DNA of 64,000 bases from Euwallacea fornicatus (lineage: Eukaryota; Arthropoda; Insecta; Coleoptera; Curculionidae). A program made the translations under genes and the position numbers. Location of the stretch: contig NW_027096013.1 in NCBI RefSeq assembly GCF_040115645.1, positions 806,001 to 870,000 of the forward strand, in the 5' to 3' direction. Shown in pieces: positions 1 through 14,800 of the stretch (within the stretch, counting starts at the first letter, position 1; each line of letters starts with the position of its first letter). The notes beneath the pieces are model-generated. The model searched no databases, was not told the DNA's origin, and saw only the letters and a list, made by a program, of their open reading frames with translations.

Positions 1-3000
1 TGATTAATTTGGCACTTTGTTTAACACATTTGGTCCTCATTTGCCGAAGTTATCGAGCTTCAAAATTTGAAAAGTCTCAAAAGATGTGTGCTTGAGCACA
101 CAAAGTACTATTTTCCTTGGAAATGCTACAAGATGCAATCATGATGTGGTGTGACATCTTAAAGATCTCGTCGAGCTGATGAATTTGCCACTTTGGTTAA
201 CAAATTTGGTCCTCATTTGCCGAAGTTATCGAGCTTCAAAGTTTGAAATGTCTCAAAAGTTCTGTGTTTGAGCACGTAAAGTACTATTTTTCTTGGAAAT
301 TCAACAAGATGCAATCATGATTTGTTGTGACATCTTAAAGATCTCTTCGAGCTGATTAATTTGACACTTTGTTTAACAAATTTGGTCCTCATTTGCCGAA
401 GTTATCGAGCTTCGAAGTTTGAAAAGTCTCAAAACTTGTGTGTTTGAACACGTAAAGTACTATTTTTCTTGCAAATTCAACAAGATTCAATAATGATGTG
501 TTGTGGCACCTCAAAATCTCGTCGAGCTGATTAATTTGGCACTTTGTTTAACAAATTTGGTCCTCATTTGCCAAAGTTATCGAGCTTCAAAGTTTGAAAA
601 GTCATAAAAGTTGTGTGTTTGAGCACATAAAGTATTATTTTCTTGGAAATTCAACAAGATGCAATCATGATTTGTTGTGACATCTTAAAGATCTCTTCGA
701 GCTGATTAATTTGACACTTTGTTTAACAAATTTGGTCCTCATTTGCCGAAGTTATCGAGCTTTAAAATTTGAAATGTCTCAAAAGTTCTGTGTTTGAGCA
801 CGTAAAGTACTATTTTTCTTGCAAATTCAACAAGATTCAATAATGATGTGTTGTGGCATCTTCAAAATCTCGTCGAGCTGATTAATTTGGCACTTTGTTT
901 AACAAATTTGGTCCTCATTTGCCGAAGTTATCGAGCTTCAAAATTTGAAAAGTCTCAAAAGATGTGTGTTTGAGCACACAAAGTACTATTTTCCTTGGAA
1001 ATGCTACAAGATGCAATCATGATGTGGTGTGACATCTTAAAGATCTCGTCGAGCTGATGAATTTGCCACTTTGTTTAACAAATTTGGTCCTCATTTGCCG
1101 AAGTTATCGAGCTTCGAAGTTTGAAAAGTCTCAAAACTTGTGTGTTTGAACACGTAAAGTACTATTTTTCTTGCAAATTCAACAAGATTCAATAATGATG
1201 TGTTGTGGCATCTTCAAAATCTCGTCGAGCTGATTAATTTGGCACTTTGTTTAACAAATTTGGTCCTCATTTGCCGAAGTTATCGAGCTTCAAAATTTGA
1301 AAAGTCTCAAAAGATGTGTGTTTGAGCACACAATGTCCTATTTTCCTTGGAAATGCTACAAGATGCAATCATGATGTGGTGTGACATCTTAAAGATCTCG
1401 TCGAGCTGATGAATTTGCCACTTTGTTTAACAAATTTGGTCCTCATTTGCCGAAGTTATCGAGCTTCGAAGTTTGAAAAGTCTCAAAACTTGTGTGTTTG
1501 AACACGTAAAGTACTATTTTTCTTGCAAATTCAACAAGATTCAATAATGATGTGTTGTGGCATCTTCAAAATCTCGTCGAGCTGATTAATTTGGCACTTT
1601 GTTTAACAAATTTGGTCCTCATTTGCCAAAGTTATCGAGCTTCAAAGTTTGAAAAGTCACAAAAGTTGTGAGTTTGAGCACGTAAAGTACTATTTTTCTT
1701 GGAAATTCAACAAGATGCAATCATGATTTGTTGTGGCATCTCCAAAATCTCGTCGAGCTGATGAATTTGCCACTTTGGTTAACAAATTTGGTCCTCATTT
1801 GCCGAAGTTATCGAGCTTCAAAATTTGAAAAGTCTCAAAAGATGTGTGTTTGAGCACACAATGTCCTATTTTCCTTGGAAATGCTACAAGATGCAATCAT
1901 GATGTGGTGTGACATCTTAAAGATCTCGTCGAGCTGATGAATTTGCCACTTTGTTTAACAAATTTGGTCCTCATTTGCCGAAGTTATCGAGCTTCGAAGT
2001 TTGAAAAGTCACAAAAGTTGTGTGTTTGAGCACCTAAAGTACTATTTTCCTTGGAAATTCAACAAGATACAATAATGGTGTTTTGTGGCGTCTTCAAAAT
2101 CTCGTCGAGCTGATTAATTTGACACTTTGTTTAACAAATTTGGTCCTCATTTGCCGAAGTTATCGAGCTTCAAAGTTTGAAAAGTCTCAAAAGTTGTGTG
2201 TTTGAGCGCGTAAAGTACTATTTTTCTTGCAAATTCAACAAGATTCAATAATGATGTGTTGTGGCATCTTCAAAATCTCGTCGAGCTGATTAATTTGACA
2301 CTTTGTTTAACAAATTTGGTCCTCATTTGCCGAGGTTATCAAGCTTCAAAGTTTGAATAGTCTCAAAAGTTGTGAGTTTGAGCACGTAAAGTACTATTTT
2401 TCTTGGAAATTCAACAAGATGCAATCATGATTTGTTGTGACATCTTAAAGATCGCGTCGAGCTGATTAATTTGACACTTTGTTTAACAAATTTGGTCCTC
2501 ATTTGCCGAAGTTATCAAGCTTCAAAATTTGAAAAGTCTCAAAAGATGTGTGTTTGAGCACGTAAAGTACTATTTTCCTTGCAAATTCAACAAGATTCAA
2601 TAATGATGTGTTGTGGCATCTTCAAAATCTCGTCGAGCTGATTAATTTGGCACTTTGTTTAACAAATTTGGTCGTCATTTGCCGAAGTTATCGAGCTTCA
2701 AAGTTTGAAAAGTCAAAAAAGTTGTTTGTTTGATCACCTAAAGTACTATTTCTCGTGGAAATCCAACAAGATGCAATCATGATTTGTTGTGGCATCTTCA
2801 AAATCTCGTCGAGCGATTAATTTGACACTTTGTTTAACAAATTTGGTCCTCATTTGCCGAAGTTATCGAGCTTCGAAGTTTGAAAAGTCTCAAAACTTGT
2901 GTGTTTGAACACGTAAAGTACTATTTTTCTTGCAAATTCAACAAGATTCAATAATGATGTGTTGTGGCATCTTCAAAATCTCGTCGAGCTGATTAATTTG

Positions 3001-6000
3001 GCACTTTGTTTAACACATTTGGTCCTCATTTGCCAAAGTTATCGAGCTTCAAAGTTTGAAAAGTCAAAAAAGTTGTTTGTTTGATCACCTAAAGTACTAT
3101 TTCTCTTGGAAATTCAACAAGATGCAATCATGATTTGTTGTGACATCTTAAAGATCTCGTCGAGCTGATGAATTTGCCACTTTGTTTAACAAATTTGGTC
3201 CTCATTTGCCGAAGTTATCGAGCTTCAAAGTTTGAAAAGTCTCAAAAGTTGTGTGTTTGAGCGCGTAAAGTACTATTTTTCTTGCAAATTCAACAAGATT
3301 CAATAATGATGTGTTGTGGCATCTTCAAAATCTCGTCGAGCTGGTTAATTTGACACTTTGTTTAACAAATTTGGTCCTCATTTGCCGAAGTTATCGAGCT
3401 TCAAAGTTTGAAAAGTCAAAAAAGTTGTTTGTTTGATCACCTAAAGTACTATTTCTCGTGGAAATCCAACAAGATGCAATCATGATTTGTTGTGGCATCT
3501 TCAAAATCTCGTCGAGCGATTAATTTGACACTTTGTTTAACAAATTTGGTCCTCATTTGCCGAAGTTATCGAGCTTCGAAGTTTGAAAAGTCTCAAAACT
3601 TGTGTGTTTGAACACGTAAAGTACTATTTTTCTTGCAAATTCAACAAGATTCAATAATGATGTGTTGTGGCATCTTCAAAATCTCGTCGAGCTGATTAAT
3701 TTGGCACTTTGTTTAACAAATTTGGTCCTCATTTGCCAAAGTTATCGAGCTTCAAAGTTTGAAAAGTCACAAAAGTTGTGTGTTTGAGCACATAAAGTAT
3801 TATTTTCCTTGGAAATGCAACAAGATGCAATCATGATGTGGTGTGACATCTTAAAGATCTCGTCGAGCTGATTAATTTGGCACTTTGTTTAACACATTTG
3901 GTCCTCATTTGCCAAAGTTATCGAGCTTCAAAGTTTGAAAAGTCAAAAAAGTTGTTTGTTTGATCACCTAAAGTACTATTTCTCTTGGAAATTCAACAAG
4001 ATGCAATCATGATTTGTTGTGACATCTTAAAGATCTCGTCGAGCTGATGAATTTGCCACTTTGGTTAACAAATTTGGTCCTCATTTGCCGAAGTTATCGA
4101 GCTTCAAAGTTTGAAATGTCTCAAAAGTTCTGTGTTTGAGCACGTAAAGTACTATTTTTCTTGGAAATTCAACAAGATGCAATCATGATTTGTTGTGACA
4201 TCTTAAAGATCTCTTCGAGCTGATTAATTTGACACTTTGTTTAACAAATTTGGTCCTCATTTGCCGAAGTTATCGAGCTTCAAAATTTGAAAAGTCTCAA
4301 AAGATGTGTGTTTGAGCACGTAAAGTACTATTTTTCTTGCAAATTCAACAAGATTCAATAATGATGTGTTGTGGCATCTTCAAAATCTCGTCGAGCTGAT
4401 TAATTTGGCACTTTGTTTAACAAATTTGGTCCTCATTTGCCGAAGTTATCGAGCTTCAAAATTTGAAAAGTCAAAAAAGTTGTTTGTTTGATCACCTAAA
4501 GTACTATTTCTCTTGGAAATCCAACAAGATGCAATCATGATTTGTTGTGGCATCTTCAAAATCTCGTCGAGCTGATTAATTTGACACTTTGTTTAACAAA
4601 TTTGGTCCTCATTTGCCGAAGTTATCGAGCTTCAAAGTTTGAAATGTCTCAAAAGTTCTGTGTTTGAGCACGTAAAGTACTATTTTTCTTGCAAATTCAA
4701 CAAGATTCAATAATGATGTGTTGTGGCATCTTCAAAATCTCGTCGAGCTGATTAATTTGGCACTTTGTTTAACAAATTTGGTCCTCATTTGCCGAAGTTA
4801 TCGAGCTTCAAAATTTGAAAAGTCTCAAAAGATGTGTGTTTGAGCACACAAAGTACTATTTTCCTTGGAAATGCTACAAGATGCAATCATGATGTGGTGT
4901 GACATCTTAAAGATCTCGTCGAGCTGATGAATTTGCCACTTTGTTTAACAAATTTGGTCCTCATTTGCCGAAGTTATCGAGCTTCAAAGTTTGAAAAGTC
5001 TCAAAAGTTGTGTGTTTGAGCGCGTAAAGTACTATTTTTCTTGCAAATTCAACAAGATTCAATAATGATGTGTTGTGGCATCTTCAAAATCTCGTCGAGC
5101 TGGTTAATTTGACACTTTGTTTAACAAATTTGGTCCTCATTTGCCGAGGTTATCAAGCTTCAAAGTTTGAAAAGTCACAAAAGTTGTGTGTTTGAGCACA
5201 TAAAGTATTATTTTCCTTGGAAATGCAACAAGATGCAATCATGATGTGGTGTGGCATCTTAAAGATCTCGTCGAGCTGATGAATTTGCCACTTTGGTTAA
5301 CAAATTTGGTCCTCATTTGCCGAAGTTATCGAGCTTCAAAGTTTGAAATGTCTCAAAAGTTCTGTGTTTGAGCACGTAAAGTACTATTTTTCTTGGAAAT
5401 TCAACAAGATGCAATCATGATTTGTTGTGACATCTTAAAGATCTCTTCGAGCTGATTAATTTGACACTTTGTTTAACAAATTTGGTCCTCATTTGCCGAA
5501 GTTATCGAGCTTCAAAATTTGAAAAGTCTCAAAAGATGTGTGTTTGAGCACGTAAAGTACTATTTTTCTTGCAAATTCAACAAGATTCAATAATGATGTG
5601 TTGTGGCATCTTCAAAATCTCGTCGAGCTGATTAATTTGGCACTTTGTTTAACAAATTTGGTCCTCATTTGCCGAAGTTATCGAGCTTCAAAGTTTGAAA
5701 AGTCAAAAAAGTTGTTTGTTTGATCACCTAAAGTACTATTTTTCTTGGAAATTCAACAAGATGCAATCATGATTTGTTGTGGCATCTTCAAAATCTCGTC
5801 GAGCTGATTAATTTGACACTTTGTTTAACAAATTTGGTCCTCATTTGCCGAAGTTATCGAGCTTCAAAGTTTGAAATGTCTCAAAAGTTCTGTGTTTGAG
5901 CACGTAAAGTACTATTTTTCTTGCAAATTCAACAAGATTCAATAATGATGTGGTGTGACATCTTAAAGATCTCGTCGAGCTGATGAATTTGCCACTTTGT

Positions 6001-9000
6001 TTAACAAATTTGGTCCTCATTTGCCGAAGTTATCGAGCTTCAAAGTTTGAAAAGTCTCAAAAGTTGTGTGTTTGAGCACGTAAAGTACTATTTTTCTTGC
6101 AAATTCAACAAGATTCAATAATGATGTGTTGTGGCATCTTCAAAATCTCGTCGAGCTGATTAATTTGACACTTTGTTTAACAAATTTGGTCCTCATTTGC
6201 CGAGGTTATCAAGCTTCAAAGTTTGAATAGTCTCAAAAGTTGTGAGTTTGAGCACGTAAAGTACTATTTTTCTTGGAAATTCAACAAGATGCAATCATGA
6301 TTTGTTGTGACATCTTAAAGATCGCGTCGAGCTGATTAATTTGACACTTTGTTTAACAAATTTGGTCCTCATTTGCCGAAGTTATCAAGCTTCAAAATTT
6401 GAAAAGTCTCAAAAGATGTGTGTTTGAGCACGTAAAGTACTATTTTCCTTGCAAATTCAACAAGATTCAATAATGATGTGTTGTGGCATCTTCAAAATCT
6501 CGTCGAGCTGATTAATTTGGCACTTTGTTTAACAAATTTGGTCGTCATTTGCCGAAGTTATCGAGCTTCAAAGTTTGAAAAGTCAAAAAAGTTGTTTGTT
6601 TGATCACCTAAAGTACTATTTCTCGTGGAAATCCAACAAGATACAATCATGATTTGTTGTGGCATCTTCAAAATCTCGTCGAGCGATTAATTTGACACTT
6701 TGTTTAACAAATTTGGTCCTCATTTGCCGAAGTTATCGAGCTTCGAAGTTTGAAAAGTCTCAAAACTTGTGTGTTTGAACACGTAAAGTACTATTTTTCT
6801 TGCAAATTCAACAAGATTCAATAATGATGTGTTGTGGCATCTTCAAAATCTCGTCGAGCTGATTAATTTGGCACTTTGTTTAACAAATTTGGTCGTCATT
6901 TGCCGAAGTTATCGAGCTTCAAAGTTTGAAAAGTCAAAAAAGTTGTTTGTTTGATCACCTAAAGTACTATTTCTCGTGGAAATCCAACAAGATGCAATCA
7001 TGATTTGTTGTGGCATCTTCAAAATCTCGTCGAGCGATTAATTTGACACTTTGTTTAACAAATTTGGTCCTCATTTGCCGAAGTTATCGAGCTTCGAAGT
7101 TTGAAAAGTCTCAAAACTTGTGTGTTTGAACACGTAAAGTACTATTTTTCTTGCAAATTCAACAAGATTCAATAATGATGTGTTGTGGCATCTTCAAAAT
7201 CTCGTCGAGCTGATTAATTTGGCACTTTGTTTAACAAATTTGGTCCTCATTTGCCGAAGTTATCGAGCTTCAAAGTTTGAAATGTCTCAAAAGTTCTGTG
7301 TTTGAGCACGTAAAGTACTATTTTTCTTGCAAATTCAACAAGATTCAATAATGATGTGTTGTGGCATCTTCAAAATCTCGTCGAGCTGATTAATTTGGCA
7401 CTTTGTTTAACAAATTTGGTCCTCATTTGCCGAAGTTATCGAGCTTCAAAATTTGAAAAGTCTCAAAAGATGTGTGTTTGAGCACACAAAGTACTATTTT
7501 CCTTGGAAATGCTACAAGATGCAATCATGATGTGGTGTGACATCTTAAAGATCTCGTCGAGCTGATGAATTTGCCACTTTGTTTAACAAATTTGGTCCTC
7601 ATTTGCCGAAGTTATCGAGCTTCAAAGTTTGAAAAGTCTCAAAAGTTGTGTGTTTGAGCGCGTAAAGTACTATTTTTCTTGCAAATTCAACAAGATTCAA
7701 TAATGATGTGTTGTGGCATCTTCAAAATCTCGTCGAGCTGATTAATTTGACACTTTGTTTAACAAATTTGGTCCTCATTTGCCGAGGTTATCAAGCTTCA
7801 AAGTTTGAATAGTCTCAAAAGTTGTGAGTTTGAGCACGTAAAGTACTATTTTTCTTGGAAATTCAACAAGATGCAATCATGATTTGTTGTGACATCTTAA
7901 AGATCGCGTCGAGCTGATTAATTTGACACTTTGTTTAACAAATTTGGTCCTCATTTGCCGAAGTTATCGAGCTTCAAAGTTTGAAAAGTCAAAAAAGTTG
8001 TTTGTTTGATCACCTAAAGTACTATTTCTCGTGGAAATCCAACAAGATGCAATCATGATTTGTTGTGGCATCTTCAAAATCTCGTCGAGCGATTAATTTG
8101 ACACTTTGTTTAACAAATTTGGTCCTCATTTGCCGAAGTTATCGAGCTTCGAAGTTTGAAAAGTCTCAAAACTTGTGTGTTTGAACACGTAAAGTACTAT
8201 TTTTCTTGCAAATTCAACAAGATTCAATAATGATGTGTTGTGGCATCTTCAAAATCTCGTCGAGCTGATTAATTTGGCACTTTGTTTAACAAATTTGGTC
8301 CTCATTTGCCAAAGTTATCGAGCTTCAAAGTTTGAAAAGTCACAAAAGTTGTGTGTTTGAGCACATAAAGTATTATTTTCCTTGGAAATGTAACAAGATG
8401 CAATCATGATGTGGTGTGACATCTTAAAGATCTCGTCGAGCTGATGAATTTGCCACTTTGGTTAACAAATTTGGTCCTCATTTGCCGAAGTTATCGAGCT
8501 TCAAAGTTTGAAATGTCTCAAAAGTTCTGTGTTTGAGCACGTAAAGTACTATTTTTCTTGGAAATTCAACAAGATGCAATCATGATTTGTTGTGACATCT
8601 TAAAGATCTCTTCGAGCTGATTAATTTGACACTTTGTTTAACAAATTTGGTCCTCATTTGCCGAAGTTATCGAGCTTCAAAATTTGAAAAGTCTCAAAAG
8701 ATGTGTGTTTGAGCACGTAAAGTACTATTTTTCTTGCAAATTCAACAAGATTCAATAATGATGTGTTGTGGCATCTTCAAAATCTCGTCGAGCTGATTAA
8801 TTTGGCACTTTGTTTAACAAATTTGGTCGTCATTTGCCGAAGTTATCGAGCTGCAAAATTTGAAAAGTCTCAAAAGATGTGTGTTTGAGCACACAAAGTA
8901 CTATTTTCCTTGGAAATGCTACAAGATGCAATCATGATTTGTTGCGACATCTTAAAGATCTCGTCGAGCTGATGAATTTGCGACTTTGTTTAACAAATTT

Positions 9001-11861
9001 GGTCCTCATTTGCCGAGGTTATCCAGCTTCAAAGTTTGAAAAGTCAAAAAAGTTGTTTGTTTGATCACCTAAAGTACTATTTCTCTTGGAAATCCAACAA
9101 GATGCAATCATGATTTGTTGTGGCATCTTCAAAATCTCGTCGAGCTGATTCATTTGACACTTTGTTTAACAAATTTGGTCCTCATTTGCCGAAGTTATCG
9201 AGCTTCAAAGTTTGAAATGTCTCAAAAGTTGTGTGTTTGAGCACGTAAAGTACTATTTTTCTTGCAAATTCAACAAGATTCAATAATGATGTGTTGTGGC
9301 ATCTTCAAAATCTCGTCCAGCTGATTAATTTGGCACTTTGTTTAACAAATTTGGTCCTCATTTGCCGAAGTTATCGAGCTTCAAAGTTTGAAAAGTCAAA
9401 AAAGTTGTTTGTTTGATCACCTAAAGTACTATTTCTCTTGGAAATCCAACAAGATGCAATCATGATTTGTTGTGACATCTTAAAGATCTCGTCGAGCTGA
9501 TTAATTTGGCGCTTTGTTTAACAAATTTGGTCCTCATTTGCCGAAGTTATGGAGCTTCAAAGTTTGAAATGTCTCAAAAGTTCTGTGTTTGAGCACGTAA
9601 AGTACTATTTTTCTTGGAAATTCAACAAGATGCAATCATGATTTGTTGTGACATCTTAAAGATCTCGTCGAGCTGATTAATTTGGCACTTTGTTTAACAA
9701 ATTTGGTCCTCATTTGCCGAAGTTATCGAGCTTCAAATTTTGAAAAGTCTCAAAAGTTGTGTGTTTGAGCACGTAAAGTACTATTTTTCTTGGAAATTCA
9801 ACAAGATGCAATCATGATTTGTTGTGGCATCTTCAAAATCTCGTCGAGCTGATTAATTTGGCACTTTGTTTAACAAATTTGGTCCTCATTTGCCGAAGTT
9901 ATCGAGCTTCAAAGTTTGAAAAGTCAAAAAAGTTGTTTGTTTGATCACGTAAAGTACTATTTCTCGTGGAAATCCAACAAGATGCAATCATGATTTGTTG
10001 TGGCATCTTCAAAATCTCGTCGAGCGATTAATTTGACACTTTGTTTAACAAATTTGGTCCTCATTTGCCGAAGTTATCGAGCTTCGAAGTTTGAAAAGTC
10101 TCAAAACTTGTGTGTTTGAACACGTAAAGTACTATTTTTCTTGCAAATTCAACAAGATTCAATAATGATGTGTTGTGGCATCTTCAAAATCTCGTCGAGC
10201 TGATTAATTTGGCACTTTGTTTAACAAATTTGGTCCTCATTTGCCAAAGTTATCGAGCTTCAAAGTTTGAAAAGTCACAAAAGTTGTGTGTTTGAGCACA
10301 TAAAGTATTATTTTCCTTGGAAATGTAACAAGATGCAATCATGATGTGGTGTGACATCTTAAAGATCTCGTCGAGCTGATGAATTTGCCACTTTGGTTAA
10401 CAAATTTGGTCCTCATTTGCCGAAGTTATCGAGCTTCAAAGTTTGAAATGTCTCAAAAGTTCTGTGTTTGAGCACGTAAAGTACTATTTTTCTTGGAAAT
10501 TCAACAAGATGCAATCATGATTTGTTGTGACATCTTAAAGATCTCTTCGAGCTGATTAATTTGACACTTTGTTTAACAAATTTGGTCCTCATTTGCCGAA
10601 GTTATCGAGCTTCAAAATTTGAAAAGTCTCAAAAGATGTGTGTTTGATCACCTAAAGTACTATTTCTCTTGGAAATCCAACAAGATTCAATAATGATGTG
10701 TTGTGGCATCTTCAAAATCTCGTCGAGCTGATTAATTTGACACTTTGTTTAACAAATTTGGTCCTCATTTGCCGAAGTTATCGAGCTTCAAAGTTTGAAA
10801 TGTCTCAAAAGTTCTGTGTTTGAGCACGTAAAGTACTATTTTTCTTGCAAATTCAACAAGATTCAATAATGATGTGTTGTGGCATCTTCAAAATCGCGTC
10901 GAGCTGATTAATTTGGCACTTTGTTTAACAAATTTGGTCCTCATTTGCCGAAGTTATCGAGCTTCAAAGTTTGAAAAGTCAAAAAAGTTGTTTGTTTGAT
11001 CACCTAAAGTACTATTTCTCTTGGAAATCCAACAAGATGCAATCATGATTTGTTGTGGCATCTTCAAAATCTCGTCGAGCTGATTAATTTGACACTTTGT
11101 TTAACAAATTTGGTCCTCATTTGCCGAAGTTATCGAGCTTCAAAGTTTGAAATGACTCAAAAGTTCTGTGTTTGAGCACGTAAAGTACTATTTTTCTTGC
11201 AAATTCAACAAGATTCAATAATGATGTGTTGTGGCATCTTCAAAATCTCGTCGAGCTGATTAATTTGGCACTTTGTTTAACAAATTTGGTCCTCATTTGC
11301 CGAAGTTATCGAGCTTCAAAATTTGAAAAGTCTCAAAAGATGTGTGTTTGAGCACACAAAGTACTATTTTCCTTGGAAATGCTACAAGATGCAATCATGA
11401 TGTGGTGTGACATCTTAAAGATCTCGTCGAGCTGATGAATTTGCCACTTTGGTTAACAAATTTGGTCCTCATTTGCCGAAGTTATCGAGCTTCAAAGTTT
11501 GAAATGTCTCAAAAGTTCTGTGTTTGAGCACGTAAAGTACTATTTTCCTTGGAAATGCTACAAGATGCAATCATGATGTGGTGTGACATCTTAAAGATCT
11601 CGACGAGCTGATGAATTTGCCACTTTGTTTAACAAATTTGGTCCTCATTTGCCGAAGTTATCGAGCTTCAAAGTTTGAAATGTCTCAAAAGTTCTGTGTT
11701 TGAGCACGTAAAGTACTATTTTTCTTGGAAATTCAACAAGATGCAATCATGATTTGTTGTGACATCTTAAAGATCTCTTCGAGCTGATTAATTTGACACT
11801 TTGTTTAACAAATTTGGTCCTCATTTGCCGAAGTTATCGAGCTTCAAAGTTTGAAAAGTCT

Positions 11862-14800
11862 CAAAAGTTGTGTGTTTGAGCGCGTAAAGTACTATTTTTC
11901 TTGCAAATTCAACAAGATTCAATAATGATGTGTTGTGGCATCTTCAAAATCTCGTCGAGCTGATTAATTTGACACTTTGTTTAACAAATTTGGTCCTCAT
12001 TTGCCGAGGTTATCAAGCTTCAAAGTTTGAATAGTCTCAAAAGTTGTGAGTTTGAGCACGTAAAGTACTATTTTTCTTGGAAATTCAACAAGATGCAATA
12101 ATGATTTGTTGTGACATCTTAAAGATCTCGTCGAGCTGATGAATTTGCCACTTTGTTTAACAAATTTGGTCCTCATTTGCCGAAGTTATCAAGCTTCAAA
12201 ATTTGAAAAGTCTCAAAAGATGTGTGTTTGAGCACGTAAAGTACTATTTTCCTTGCAAATTCAACAAGATTCAATAATGATGTGTTGTGGCATCTTCAAA
12301 ATCTCGTCGAGCTGATTAATTTGGCACTTTGTTTAACAAATTTGGTCCTCATTTGCCGAAGTTATCGAGCTTCAAAGTTTGAAAAGTCAAAAAAGTTGTT
12401 TGTTTGATCACCTAAAGTACTATTTCTCGTGGAAATCCAACAAGATGCAATCATGATTTGTTGTGGCATCTTCAAAATCTCGTCGAGCGATTAATTTGAC
12501 ACTTTGTTTAACAAATTTGGTCCTCATTTGCCGAAGTTATCGAGCTTCGAAGTTTGAAAAGTCTCAAAACTTGTGTGTTTGAACACGTAAAGTACTATTT
12601 TTCTTGCAAATTCAACAAGATTCAATAATGATGTGTCGTGGCATCTTCAAAATCTCGTCGAGCTGATTAATTTGGCACTTTGTTTAACAAATTTGGTCCT
12701 CATTTGCCGAAGTTATCGAGCTTCAAAGTTTGAAAAGTCAAAAAAGTTGTTTGTTTGATCACCTAAAGTACTATTTCTCTTGGAAATCCAACAAGATGCA
12801 ATCATGATTTGTTGTGGCATCTTCAAAATCTCGTCGAGCTGATTAATTTGACACTTTGTTTAACAAATTTGGTCCTCATTTGCCGAAGTTATCGAGCTTC
12901 AAAGTTTGAAATGACTCAAAAGTTCTGTGTTTGAGCACGTAAAGTACTATTTTTCTTGCAAATTCAACAAGATTCAATAATGATGTGTTGTGGCATCTTC
13001 AAAATTTCGTCGAGCTGATTAATTTGGCACTTTGTTTAACAAATTTGGTCCTCATTTGCCGAAGTTATCGAGCTTCAAAATTTGAAAAGTCTCAAAAGAT
13101 GTGTGTTTGAGCACACAAAGTACTATTTTCCTTGGAAATGCTACAAGATGCAATCATGATGTGGTGTGACATCTTAAAGATCTCGTCGAGCTGATGAATT
13201 TGCCACTTTGTTTAACAAATTTGGTCCTCATTTGCCGAAGTTATCGAGCTTCGAAGTTTGAAAAGTCTCAAAACTTGTGTGTTTGAACACGTAAAGTACT
13301 ATTTTTCTTGCAAATTCAACAAGATTCAATAATGATGTGGTGTGACATCTTAAAGATCTCGTCGAGCTGATGAATTTGCCACTTTGGTTAACAAATTTGG
13401 TCCTCATTTGCCGAAGTTATCGAGCTTCAAAGTTTGAAATGTCTCAAAAGTTCTGTGTTTGAGCACGTAAAGTACTATTTTTCTTGGAAATTCAACAAGA
13501 TGCAATCATGATTTGTTGTGACATCTTAAAGATCTCTTCAAGCTGATTAATTTGACACTTTGTTTAACAAATTTGGTCCTCATTTGCCGAAGTTATCGAG
13601 CTTCAAAATTTGAAAAGTCTCAAAAGATGTGTGTTTGAGCACACAAAGTACTATTTTCCTTGGAAATGCTACAAGATGCAATCATGATGTGGTGTGACAT
13701 CTTAAAGATCTCGTCGAGCTGATGAATTTGCCACTTTGTTTAACAAATTTGGTCCTCATTTGCCGAAGTTATCGAGCTTCGAAGTTTGAAAAGTCTCAAA
13801 ACTTGTGTGTTTGAACACGTAAAGTACTATTTTTCTTGCAAATTCAACAAGATTCAATAATGATGTGTTGTGGCATCTTCAAAATCTCGTCGAGCTGATT
13901 AATTTGGCACTTTGTTTAACAAATTTGGTCCTCATTTGCCGAAGTTATCGAGCTTCAAAGTTTGAAAAGTCAAAAAAGTTGTTTGTTTGATCACCTAAAG
14001 TACTATTTCTCTTGGAAATCCAACAAGATGCAATCATGATTTGTTGTGGCATCTTCAAAATCTCGTCGAGCTGATTAATTTGACACTTTGTTTAACAAAT
14101 TTGGTCCTCATTTGCCGAAGTTATCGAGCTTCAAAGTTTGAAATGACTCAAAAGTTGTGTGTTTGAGCGCGTAAAGTACTATTTTTCTTGCAAATTCAAC
14201 AAGATTCAATAATGATGTGTTGTGGCATCTTCAAAATCTCGTCGAGCTGATTAATTTGACACTTTGTTTAACAAATTTGGTCCTCATTTGCCGAGGTTAT
14301 CAAGCTTCAAAGTTTGAATAGTCTCAAAAGTTGTGAGTTTGAGCACGTAAAGTACTATTTTTCTTGGAAATTCAACAAGATGCAATAATGATTTGTTGTG
14401 ACATCTTAAAGATCTCGTCGAGCTGATGAATTTGCCACTTTGTTTAACAAATTTGGTCCTCATTTGCCGAAGTTATCAAGCTTCAAAATTTGAAAAGTCT
14501 CAAAAGATGTGTGTTTGAGCACGTAAAGTACTATTTTCCTTGCAAATTCAACAAGATTCAATAATGATGTGTTGTGGCATCTTCAAAATCTCGTCGAGCT
14601 GATTAATTTGGCACTTTGTTTAACAAATTTGGTCCTCATTTGCCGAAGTTATCGAGCTTCAAAGTTTGAAAAGTCAAAAAAATTGTTTGTTTGATCACCT
14701 AAAGTACTATTTCTCGTGGAAATCCAACAAGATGCAATCATGATTTGTTGTGGCATCTTCAAAATCTCGTCGAGCGATTAATTTGACACTTTGTTTAACA

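Noticed and set aside
8879..9064. 61-aa ORF in the left satellite arm
   Set aside because: Same reason: a chance frame in the tandem repeat.
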